DNA of 64,000 nucleotides from CBDCGV01 sp965216955. GTDB taxonomy: Bacteria; Bacteroidota; Bacteroidia; Chitinophagales; JADIYW01. The notes under the pieces are model-generated. The model was not told the DNA's origin and searched no databases. It saw nothing but the letters and a program-made list of their open reading frames with translations. Shown piece after piece: positions 1-7,638 of the stretch (positions are counted from its first letter, which is position 1; each line of letters opens with the position of its first letter). Both the position numbers and the translations under genes were made by a program. The stretch covers positions 186,001 through 250,000 of the forward strand of contig CBDCGV010000016.1 of assembly GCA_965216955.1 (NCBI GenBank), in the 5' to 3' direction.

Positions 1-650
1 CAGATAAGATGTTGAGCGGTGGCAGACTATTTTATATTGGTGCCGGCACCAGTGGTAGATTGGGCATTGTGGATGCTTCTGAATGCCCCCCTACCTTTGG
101 CGTTGACCATAATTTAGTTATAGGAATTATGGCAGGTGGAGATCAAGCCATTAGAAAAGCTGTTGAATTTGCGGAAGATGATAGTGAACGAGGATGGCAA
201 GACTTACAAGCCTACAAAATAAATCACAAAGATGTCTTAATAGGTATTGCCGCATCAGGATCAACACCATATGTAGTGGGCGCCTTAAAAGAAGCACAGG
301 AAAACGAAATCAAGACCGGTTGCATAACTTGTAATTCAGGCAGTGCTTTAGCAAAGCATGCCGATTATCCTATAGAAGCAATTCTTGGACCTGAATTTGT
401 TACTGGAAGCACTCGTATGAAGGCCGGAACTGCTCAAAAATTAATTTTAAATATGATTAGTACCTCTGTCATGATTAAACTTGGCAGAGTAAAGGGGAAT
501 AAAATGGTTGATATGCAGCTGAGCAATGACAAGCTGGTAGATAGAGGTACTAAAATGGTATCTACGGCGTTGAACATAAGCTATGAAGATGCACAGCAAA
601 AATTATTAGATGCAGGTAGTGTTAGAAAAGCTATTGACAGAAACAAATAA
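1..650 (+). CDS. murQ: N-acetylmuramic acid 6-phosphate etherase (5' end outside window)
   Basis: MurQ cleaves the D-lactyl ether of MurNAc-6-phosphate to give GlcNAc-6-phosphate, a cytoplasmic step of peptidoglycan recycling. The reading frame is open to the left edge (Asp-Lys precede the first Met at base 9), so the true start lies outside. About 215 residues are present; family members are near 270-300. Visible signatures are the SIS sugar-phosphate loop GAGTSGRLG, the SECPPTF motif that carries a catalytic Glu in the characterised E. coli enzyme, and TGSTRMKAGTAQK. The C-terminal helical part is complete and ends in a normal stop. The next gene on the same strand starts 33 bases later. 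No other recycling gene is visible here. The identification is firm. Confidence 0.95.
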   Translation, partial: DKMLSGGRLFYIGAGTSGRLGIVDASECPPTFGVDHNLVIGIMAGGDQAIRKAVEFAEDDSERGWQDLQAYKINHKDVLIGIAASGSTPYVVGALKEAQENEIKTGCITCNSGSALAKHADYPIEAILGPEFVTGSTRMKAGTAQKLILNMISTSVMIKLGRVKGNKMVDMQLSNDKLVDRGTKMVSTALNISYEDAQQKLLDAGSVRKAIDRNK

Positions 651-683
651 TTTTTTTTACATTTAATTATGAGTCTATTTTAA

Positions 684-1259
684 ATGCATAATATAGAACC
701 ATATTATAACTGGCGCGACAGATACATTGCTGAAGAAGATGAGCGCTCTCCGTTTTACGGTCGTCAATACAATGAATTCCAATTCACCACTAAAATTTAC
801 AATTACTTTATTCATCCTCAATGGGATGATATTGGCTCACCCACATTGTACATAAAACTCATTTATACCGATTACGATGAAGAATTTGCCATTTTGGAAT
901 TAATTGGAGAATGGAATGATTGTGTCAACAATGACATTATGTTCTTAAAGAGAGAAATTATAGACAAGCTAATCAACCAAGGCGTTTATAAATTTATTTT
1001 GATTGGAGAAAATGTTCTAAACTTTCATTCGTCAGAAAGCGATTATTATGAAGAATGGTTTGAGGATATTATTGAGGAAGGCGGTTGGATTACTGCACTA
1101 AATTTTAGAGAACATATCGTTGAAGAAATGCAGCGCATTGATATTCAACAGTATATCCATTTAGGCAACAGATTTAACTCTATCAATTGGAGGACTCTGA
1201 AGCCACAAGTACTTGCCTCGACTATAGAAGCTATTCTTTTAAGAGTAATTTCTGCTTAG
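684..1259 (+). CDS. Conserved hypothetical protein, 191 aa
   Basis: I do not recognise this family. The protein is acidic, rich in Tyr, Trp and Asp/Glu, with no signal peptide or membrane segment, so it is probably cytoplasmic. It is predicted as mixed alpha/beta: an aromatic N-terminal stretch (PYYNWRDRY near residue 6), a central acidic run around YTDYDEEF, and a helical C-terminus. It lies 33 bases after murQ and 9 bases before queE on the same strand, so the three may be co-transcribed. The ATG at 684 is the only start that gives a full-length product. The compact spacing and clean frame support a real gene; no function is assigned. Confidence 0.75.
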   Translation: MHNIEPYYNWRDRYIAEEDERSPFYGRQYNEFQFTTKIYNYFIHPQWDDIGSPTLYIKLIYTDYDEEFAILELIGEWNDCVNNDIMFLKREIIDKLINQGVYKFILIGENVLNFHSSESDYYEEWFEDIIEEGGWITALNFREHIVEEMQRIDIQQYIHLGNRFNSINWRTLKPQVLASTIEAILLRVISA

Positions 1260-1268
1260 ATTTGCTGG

Positions 1269-1889
1269 ATGTCAATAGCTTTTGATAACGAGAAATATAT
1301 CCCAGTAATGGAACATTTTTATACCATTCAAGGGGAAGGAAGGCATCAAGGGAAGGCAGCTTACTTTGTAAGATTGGCTGGATGCGATGTTGGGTGCGTT
1401 TGGTGTGATGTAAAAGCATCATGGGAAGTTGATAATGCGCAACTAATGCTTTTAGATGTTTTAATGGAAGCCATCAAAACGTCGAATGCTAAAACAGTAG
1501 TTATTACCGGGGGAGAACCCTTAATGTATGACCTCACCCAATTAACTAGATTACTTAAAAACCAAAAGTTAGATATTCATATAGAAACCTCTGGAGCATA
1601 TAAGTTAAGCGGTCAATTAGATTGGATTACTTTTTCCCCTAAAAAATTTAAATCGCCGATTAATGAGATTTATAATTTGGCACACGAATTGAAAGTAATA
1701 GTATATAATAAAAGTGATTTAAAGTGGGCAAAGCAACATGCAGAAAAGGTTAATAACAGTTGTTATCTATATCTACAACCTGAATATAGCAGGGCAAAAG
1801 AGATGCTTCCGCTTATAATAAAATTTGTAAAGGATAATCCTGCATGGAGAATTTCGTTACAAGTACATAAATACATGAATATACCTTGA
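1269..1889 (+). CDS. queE: 7-carboxy-7-deazaguanine synthase, radical SAM
   Basis: QueE converts 6-carboxy-tetrahydropterin to 7-carboxy-7-deazaguanine in the queuosine/preQ0 pathway for tRNA modification. The protein has 206 aa, typical of the short radical-SAM QueE family. The N-terminal motif FYTIQGEG is characteristic. The cluster-binding cysteines occur as C-x3-C-x2-C in AGCDVGCVWCD near residue 40, followed by VVITGGEPL, the glycine-rich SAM-binding strand. The C-terminal LQVHKYMNIP resembles the conserved LQ-HK ending of the family. The stop TGA overlaps the TTG start of the next gene by four bases, suggesting translational coupling. Partners queC, queD and queF are not in this window. 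Confidence 0.92.
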   Translation: MSIAFDNEKYIPVMEHFYTIQGEGRHQGKAAYFVRLAGCDVGCVWCDVKASWEVDNAQLMLLDVLMEAIKTSNAKTVVITGGEPLMYDLTQLTRLLKNQKLDIHIETSGAYKLSGQLDWITFSPKKFKSPINEIYNLAHELKVIVYNKSDLKWAKQHAEKVNNSCYLYLQPEYSRAKEMLPLIIKFVKDNPAWRISLQVHKYMNIP

Positions 1890-3766
1890 CAGGTCGTTTA
1901 AAAATATTAATCCTATTACTATCGATAACTTATTCAATCGGTCATACTCAATCTAAAAAAGCTATTAAATATTTTGAGATTGGCACCTATGAAATGGGAT
2001 TAAATAAGTTTGACATTGCAATTTCCAATTTCCAAAAGGCTATTGATTTATATCCTGCTTACAAAGAGGCCAAATTGCGCTTAGCCGATGTCTATTTCAA
2101 GTCTAGAGACTACAAAAATGCCCTCGCACAATTTGAAGCATTATACAATGAACATAGTCTTAAAAATAATGCATTATTGTTAATGTTAAGTGAATCCGCA
2201 TTTGAGATTCAAGAATATGACAAGTGCTTAAAGTACGTCTCTGAACTCCTTGACAACGAAAACATATCAGCTAAAAATAAATCCAAAGGCATATTAATTC
2301 AACAAAATGCGAACTTCGCAAAAAAAGCAGTAAAAACCCCCGTCTCCTTTCAACCCGTAAATTTGGGAGCAAATATCAATACTGAACATGATGAATATCT
2401 CCCTGCAATTAGTGCTGATTTTCAAAAACTAGTCTTTACTAAACAAATCGATTTTCAAGAAGATCTTTATTACAGTATTAAAGAAAATGATCAATGGGTA
2501 AAAGCAAAATCAGCAGGACCAACAATTAATACAGGACATAATGAAGGTGCGCATTGTTTAACAGATGATGGTAAACTCATTTTGTACACGGCATGTAATA
2601 TGAAAAATAGTTTGGGAAGTTGTGACATATATTTCACCAAACTATCTAAGGGTAAATGGACACCCCCTAAAAACATTTCTAAGCCAATTAACTCCCCTCA
2701 TTGGGAAGCCCAACCTTCTTTTTCGTCGGATAAAAAACACTTGTACTTTGTAAGTAATCGACCGGGAGGGTATGGTGGTAAGGATATTTGGGTAGTCCAC
2801 TTGCAAAAAGATAAAACTTGGTCGACACCTGAAAACTTGGGTCCCACCATTAACACTCCTTTTGACGAACAATCTCCCTTTATTCATTTTGATGGGCAAA
2901 CACTTTATTTTTCTTCTAAAGGGCATCCAGGCATGGGCAAAGAGGATATTTTCGTCTCTAAACTTAAAAAAAATAAATGGTCAAAGCCTATCAATTTAGG
3001 ATATCCTATTAACACTGCTGATGTAGAGTCTGGACTAGGTGTGACTATTGATGGTTCGAAGGCCTTTTATGCAAGCAACAGATCTGATTCGTATGGAGGA
3101 TTAGATATTTATAGTTTTGAATTACCTGACTATGCAAAACCGGAGTTAGTAACTTATGTTTCAGGAAAAACGATAAACAAAGCTACAGGAGAACCCGTAA
3201 AAGTATTATATGAGATTTACAATTTGACCACCGGAGAAATAATAGAAAAGAATAAAACCTCTAGCACAGGGTCTTTCTTTACTTGTCTACCCCTAAATGC
3301 TAATTATGGATTAACTGTTGCAGATGTTAGTTTTCTTCCTTATTCAAAACATTTTGCTTTATCAAAACACCCAGCTATTGAACCCATTCAACTTAACATT
3401 GAGCTTTCCCCAATAAAACAATCAAAAAACACTGCTATAGTACTTAGTAATGTATTTTTCAAAATAGATAGTCATGAATTAGAGCCTACTTCATTTATTG
3501 AACTAAATGAAATTGCGTCAACAATAAAAAAAGGGGGTCATAAAGTTGAAATTAGTGGACATACGGATAATACCGGAAGTAAATCACACAATCAAGCGCT
3601 TTCACAAAACCGAGCACAAAGTGTTGTAAACTACTTAGTACAACAAGGAGTCTACCCTGATAAGTTAATCGCCATAGGCTATGGAGATACGATTCCTATT
3701 GCAGACAATTCTAATGAAGAAGGCCGAGCTAAAAACAGAAGAACCGAGTTCAAAATAATTGATTAG
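1886..3766 (+). CDS. TPR / PD40 beta-propeller / OmpA-family outer-membrane protein
   Basis: A 626-aa envelope protein of the layout common in Bacteroidota, related to the T9SS component PorE. Residues 1-22 form a signal peptide. TPR-like helices follow at about 25-135, then a PD40/WD40-like propeller at about 155-415 whose blades repeat motifs like SNRPGGYGGKDIW, a small carboxypeptidase-regulatory-like beta domain at about 425-500, and a C-terminal OmpA peptidoglycan-binding domain from about 520 (SGHTDNTGSKSHN, LSQNRAQSVVNYL, NRRTEF). The best start is TTG at 1886, overlapping the queE stop by four bases; no ATG precedes the hydrophobic leader. The role is probably periplasmic anchoring or scaffolding; linkage to any one secreted substrate is not evident here. 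Confidence 0.85.
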   Translation: MTGRLKILILLLSITYSIGHTQSKKAIKYFEIGTYEMGLNKFDIAISNFQKAIDLYPAYKEAKLRLADVYFKSRDYKNALAQFEALYNEHSLKNNALLLMLSESAFEIQEYDKCLKYVSELLDNENISAKNKSKGILIQQNANFAKKAVKTPVSFQPVNLGANINTEHDEYLPAISADFQKLVFTKQIDFQEDLYYSIKENDQWVKAKSAGPTINTGHNEGAHCLTDDGKLILYTACNMKNSLGSCDIYFTKLSKGKWTPPKNISKPINSPHWEAQPSFSSDKKHLYFVSNRPGGYGGKDIWVVHLQKDKTWSTPENLGPTINTPFDEQSPFIHFDGQTLYFSSKGHPGMGKEDIFVSKLKKNKWSKPINLGYPINTADVESGLGVTIDGSKAFYASNRSDSYGGLDIYSFELPDYAKPELVTYVSGKTINKATGEPVKVLYEIYNLTTGEIIEKNKTSSTGSFFTCLPLNANYGLTVADVSFLPYSKHFALSKHPAIEPIQLNIELSPIKQSKNTAIVLSNVFFKIDSHELEPTSFIELNEIASTIKKGGHKVEISGHTDNTGSKSHNQALSQNRAQSVVNYLVQQGVYPDKLIAIGYGDTIPIADNSNEEGRAKNRRTEFKIID

Positions 3767-3772
3767 CACCTT

Positions 3773-5032
3773 TCAATAACCATATTTCTCCCCCCACCAA
3801 TTTTTCAATCTTTTTTTAAATTCATTTTCTCTAACATTATTTCCCGGTTCATACAACGTTACTCCCTTAATTTTGTCTGGCAAAAATTCCATATCAGAAA
3901 AATTCCCTTCATATGCATGGGCGTATTGATAATTCTTGCCATAATTTAGTTCTTTCATTAATTGAGTAGGTGCATTTCTAATTTCTAAGGGAACACCAAG
4001 ATTTTGTGTTTTTTTCGAAAGATCCAATGCTTTATTGATTGCCTGATAGGATGCATTACTTTTAGGAGAACAAGCCAAATATATCGTTGCTTGACTAAGT
4101 ATTATTCTACATTCAGGATAACCTATTGTATTGGTCGCCTGAAAACAAGAGTTTGCTAAAACCAAAGCCGTTGGATTTGCATTCCCAATATCTTCTGAAG
4201 CTAAAATCAACAATCTTCTGGCAATAAACTTAGGATCCTCACCACCATCAATCATTCTCGCCAACCAGTATACAGCAGCATTCGGATCACTCCCACGAAT
4301 GGACTTAATAAAGGCAGAAATGATGTCGTAGTGTTGCTCTCCACTTTTATCATATCTTGCTGTATTCTGTTGAATTGCCTTTTCTACTACTTTATTAGTG
4401 ATTACCTTTTTATGATCTGGAATACTATCTATTGTTATTTCTAATAAGTTAAGTAATTTCCTTGCATCTGCCCCAGACAATTGAAGCAATGCTTCATGCT
4501 CTTTAATGACTATATCATATTGCTGCAATTGCTCATCATTCGATATGACATTCTCTAACAATGTCAATAATTCCCGACCAGTAAAAGGTTTTAGAACATA
4601 CACCTGACACCTGGATAGTAATGCAGAAATAACCTCAAAAGACGGGTTTTCTGTAGTCGCACCTATTAGAATAATTATTCCATTTTCTACCGCACCTAAT
4701 AGCGCATCTTGCTGGGATTTATTAAAACGATGAATTTCATCAATAAAAAGCACCATTTGACCTGCTTTTTTTGCCGTTTGTATCACCGCTCTCACCTCCT
4801 TTACTCCTGCACTAATGGCACTGAGTGCAGTAAAAGGGATATCTGCACTTTTAGCAAGTATTCTTGCTAGTGTTGTTTTTCCTACCCCAGGAGGTCCCCA
4901 AAAAATCATTGAATGTAGTTTTCTATTTTGTATAGCGATACGCAATGCTTGACCATCACCAACTAAATGTGCTTGCCCAATATATTCCTCTAAATTTTTT
5001 GGACGCATCCGCTCTGCTAAAGGTACATTCAT
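3773..5032 (-). CDS. rarA: Replication-associated recombination protein A (AAA+ ATPase)
   Basis: RarA/MgsA (Mgs1/WRNIP1 family) is a clamp-loader-like AAA+ ATPase acting at stalled replication forks. The 419-aa length matches the family. Visible are the N-terminal PLAERMRPKNLEEYIGQ signature, Walker A GPPGVGKTT near residue 46, Walker B LFIDEIHRF near residue 95, sensor 1 GATTENPSFEV, the Arg-finger region LLSRCQVYVL, and the C-terminal tetramerisation part beginning SAFIKSIRGSDPNAAVYWLARM. The gene is convergent with the upstream OmpA gene, with only six bases between stops, and divergent from pyrD with a 90-bp gap. The identification is firm. Confidence 0.95.
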   Translation of the reverse strand: MNVPLAERMRPKNLEEYIGQAHLVGDGQALRIAIQNRKLHSMIFWGPPGVGKTTLARILAKSADIPFTALSAISAGVKEVRAVIQTAKKAGQMVLFIDEIHRFNKSQQDALLGAVENGIIILIGATTENPSFEVISALLSRCQVYVLKPFTGRELLTLLENVISNDEQLQQYDIVIKEHEALLQLSGADARKLLNLLEITIDSIPDHKKVITNKVVEKAIQQNTARYDKSGEQHYDIISAFIKSIRGSDPNAAVYWLARMIDGGEDPKFIARRLLILASEDIGNANPTALVLANSCFQATNTIGYPECRIILSQATIYLACSPKSNASYQAINKALDLSKKTQNLGVPLEIRNAPTQLMKELNYGKNYQYAHAYEGNFSDMEFLPDKIKGVTLYEPGNNVRENEFKKRLKNWWGEKYGY

Positions 5033-5122
5033 AAAACTAAGTTAGTATTAAGTAGTAAGTATTCAATAATAAGAATACCGTTAATATGAGTAATTTTAGT
5101 CTAAATAAAGACTGATTATAAA

Positions 5123-6157
5123 ATGTATAAACTGTTTATTCGGCCCATTTTCTTTTTAATCTCTCCTGAAAAAGTACATTATATGGCGTTAAATCTTTTA
5201 AAGATTGCCATAAATTTTCCTTTAATAGGTTTTTTGTTTAAAAAACAACACACCATTATTCACCCTCTTTTAGAAAAAGAAGTTTTTGGCTTAAAATTTA
5301 AGAATCCAGTAGGATTAGCCGCAGGATTTGACAAAGATGGCAAGTATTTTGACCAATTAGAACACTTAGGGTTTGGATTCATAGAAATAGGTACCGTTAC
5401 ACCGAAAGCTCAAAACGGCAATCCAAAACCAAGATTATTTAGACTACCTAAAGATAAGGCACTTATCAATAGAATGGGGTTCAATAATGAAGGAGTTGAA
5501 GCTATGGTTTCAAGGCTAAAAAATCGAAAAACATCAAATGTAATTATCGGCGGAAACATTGGAAAAAACAAAGTTACTCCAAATGAAAATGCCGTAGAGG
5601 ACTATGTAATTTCCTTCAAAGCACTTTTCCCATATGTCGACTATTTTGTTGTAAATGTTAGCTCTCCTAATACACCTAATTTACGAGCACTTCAAAACAA
5701 AGCGCCACTTACAAAGCTATTAAGTACCTTAAAAAATTTGAATGAAACTTATGGACAGCCTAAACCTCTACTCCTAAAAATTGCTCCCGACCTAAACAAC
5801 GACCTTCTTAATGATATTATAGACATTGCTGCGGAACTTCAACTAGACGGTCTAGTTGCCTCCAACACAACAATATCTCGAGAAGGACTGGCTACATCTG
5901 CAGAGAGAATAGAACAAATTGGAAATGGAGGATTAAGCGGACTTCCTGTAAGAAACAGGTCTACTGAAATCATAAAATATATCCATGAAAAGACAGATGG
6001 AAGATTGCCTATAATTGCAGTTGGGGGGATTTTTAATGCTAAGGATGCCCAAGAAAAACTAGATGCCGGCGCATCTTTAGTTCAAATTTATACAGGCTTT
6101 ATTTATGAAGGTCCTGGAGTAGTTAAAAAGATTTGTAAAGGTTTACTCAATTCTTAA
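5123..6157 (+). CDS. pyrD: Dihydroorotate dehydrogenase, quinone-dependent (class 2)
   Basis: PyrD oxidises dihydroorotate to orotate, passing electrons to the quinone pool at the inner membrane, in de novo pyrimidine synthesis. The 344-aa length and the N-terminal amphipathic segment (residues 1-45) mark class 2. FMN and substrate motifs are visible: GLAAGFDKDG, EIGTVTPKAQNGNPKPR, NRMGFNNEG, VNVSSPNTPNLR with the catalytic Ser, LLKIAPDL, SNTT, GGLSGLPVRNRS, and IAVGGIF with the phosphate-binding IYTGFIYEGP. It stands alone on the plus strand. Its last 11 bases overlap the end of the convergent DUF4159 gene. A short hairpin (AGTCT/AGACT) lies just before the start codon, of unknown significance. 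Confidence 0.96.
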   Translation: MYKLFIRPIFFLISPEKVHYMALNLLKIAINFPLIGFLFKKQHTIIHPLLEKEVFGLKFKNPVGLAAGFDKDGKYFDQLEHLGFGFIEIGTVTPKAQNGNPKPRLFRLPKDKALINRMGFNNEGVEAMVSRLKNRKTSNVIIGGNIGKNKVTPNENAVEDYVISFKALFPYVDYFVVNVSSPNTPNLRALQNKAPLTKLLSTLKNLNETYGQPKPLLLKIAPDLNNDLLNDIIDIAAELQLDGLVASNTTISREGLATSAERIEQIGNGGLSGLPVRNRSTEIIKYIHEKTDGRLPIIAVGGIFNAKDAQEKLDAGASLVQIYTGFIYEGPGVVKKICKGLLNS

Positions 6158-6812
6158 ATGCATATTCAACAATATTCGCCCCCATTTTCAATGCTTTTAA
6201 TCTAACTTCTTGAGGGTCTTTATGTACCTCTTGATCTTCCCATCCATCTCCTAAATCACACTCGTAGGTATAAAAAACAACTAATCGCCCTTCGTAAATC
6301 AATCCCAGTCCTTCAGGTGGTTTATTATCATGTTCGTGAATTTTAGGTAATCCTTTAGAAAAACTAAACGTCTGCCTATAAATTTCATGCTGATAAGGCA
6401 ACTCTATTAATTCTAATTCAGGAAACACCTTTTTTAACGCAATTCTTACATAAGGGTCCATCCCATAATTATCGTCAATATGTAAAAAGCCTCCAGCGGT
6501 TAGATAACTTCTTAAATTTTCTGCATCGTTATCAGAGAAAACTACATTACCATGACCAGTCATATGAATAAAAGGGACGTTAAATATATCAGGATCTCCA
6601 GGCTCAACTTCTACAATGTCGGCATCTATATTCATATTTAACTCTTTCTCGCAAAATGAAATAAGATTTGGAAGAGCCGTTGGGTTTGCATACCAATCAC
6701 CACCGCCACTATATTTAAGTAGCCCTATTTTAATAGAAGAACTTTGAGCCTGAGCACTAATAAAAAAAAGTGTACACAGAATAATACAGGAAATAGTTTT
6801 AATATTCATCAA
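6147..6812 (-). CDS. Secreted DUF4159 domain protein
   Basis: A 221-aa protein with a clear signal peptide (residues 1-22, ending AQAQ) and a single DUF4159 domain. Its hallmarks are LLKYSGGGDWYANPTALPNL near residue 31, MTGHGNVVFSD, and LRSYLTAGGFLHIDDNYGMD. The fold resembles a class I glutamine-amidotransferase-like or ThuA-like alpha/beta sandwich by family knowledge, but no enzyme activity is established. It should be periplasmic or outer-membrane exposed. The start overlaps the rsmE stop by 14 bases, so the two are probably co-transcribed. Met-1 and Met-2 are adjacent and either could be used. Confidence 0.85.
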   Translation of the reverse strand: MMNIKTISCIILCTLFFISAQAQSSSIKIGLLKYSGGGDWYANPTALPNLISFCEKELNMNIDADIVEVEPGDPDIFNVPFIHMTGHGNVVFSDNDAENLRSYLTAGGFLHIDDNYGMDPYVRIALKKVFPELELIELPYQHEIYRQTFSFSKGLPKIHEHDNKPPEGLGLIYEGRLVVFYTYECDLGDGWEDQEVHKDPQEVRLKALKMGANIVEYAFKN

Positions 6813-7506
6813 AGTTCTCTTTTATCTGAGTACAAGCTACTATTGCAGCCGTTTCAACTCTTAAGCGATATTGGCTCAAAGTTATTGGTTGAAATTCATT
6901 TTTCATAGCTAATTTAATTTCCTCTGAAGTGAAATCACCTTCAGGGCCAATTAATATAATGCTATCAGTTTTATTTGTCAAAATATCGGCAATCCGTTTT
7001 TTAGCAATTAAGCCTTCTTCACAAAAAGCAATCATTTTTGTTTCTATTTCTGTTTTCAAAACATCTGAAAAAGTTGTTAATGGAAGTATTTCTGGCTTAA
7101 CCAACCTATTACTTTGCTTCGTTGCAGACCTTATAATTTTGCTTATTCTTTCTATATTAATCCTATTCCTCTCTGTTCTCTTTGTCATCAAAGGGATAAT
7201 CTGTGTCACTCCTATCTCTGTTACTTTTTCTACCAACCACTCAAATCGAGCTACCTTTTTAGGCAACGCAACACACAATATAATATCTGTGAGCATTCGT
7301 TCATTGGCTAATAATTCTTTAAGAATTACTGAGTAATGTCTTTTATTGATTTCTATAATTTCAGCTTTCCAAAGTTTTCCTTTACCATCAATCACTTCAA
7401 TTTCATCTCCAATAGAAATCCGTAACACCTTACAGTGTTTACTTTCTTCTTCACTTAAAACTACCAGGTTATTTTCTCCTACTATATCGGCAAAAAATCG
7501 ATGCAT
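6799..7506 (-). CDS. rsmE: 16S rRNA (uracil-1498-N3)-methyltransferase
   Basis: RsmE is a SPOUT-class SAM methyltransferase that modifies U1498 of 16S rRNA. The 235-aa length is typical. Residues 1-70 form the PUA-like RNA-binding domain (MHRFFAD, then EEESKHCKVLR). The C-terminal trefoil-knot domain carries LVEKVTEIGV, IGPEGDFTSEEI (the family GPEG loop) and LRVETAAIVA. It is followed by the DUF4159 gene with a 14-base overlap. A hairpin plus T-tract lies only 15 bases upstream of its start codon and likely ends the preceding long surface-protein transcript, so rsmE needs its own promoter or read-through. I could not place a promoter with confidence. Confidence 0.93.
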   Translation of the reverse strand: MHRFFADIVGENNLVVLSEEESKHCKVLRISIGDEIEVIDGKGKLWKAEIIEINKRHYSVILKELLANERMLTDIILCVALPKKVARFEWLVEKVTEIGVTQIIPLMTKRTERNRINIERISKIIRSATKQSNRLVKPEILPLTTFSDVLKTEIETKMIAFCEEGLIAKKRIADILTNKTDSIILIGPEGDFTSEEIKLAMKNEFQPITLSQYRLRVETAAIVACTQIKENFDEY

Positions 7507-7510
7507 TCCT

Positions 7511-7548
7511 CTAAAATAAAAAGGCGCTACTTATTTTGGTAGCACCTT
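7511..7548 (-). terminator. Rho-independent-type terminator for the surface operon
   Basis: On the minus strand AAGGTGCTAC (7548-7539) pairs with GTAGCGCCTT (7530-7521) across an 8-base loop, giving a 10-bp stem with one G-U wobble. It is followed directly by a T-rich tract (7520-7511, TTTATTTTAG). It lies about 90 bases past the stop of the OmpA gene at 7639 and just before rsmE, so it probably ends the porP-ompA transcript. Confidence 0.75.
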
Positions 7549-7638
7549 CTCTCTATTCTTTGTTTATTTTCTTTATTATTCTCCCTTTTATCTTAAATCA
7601 CACCGCATCCTACGGTAGTTAAAACGTATCTTCGATAG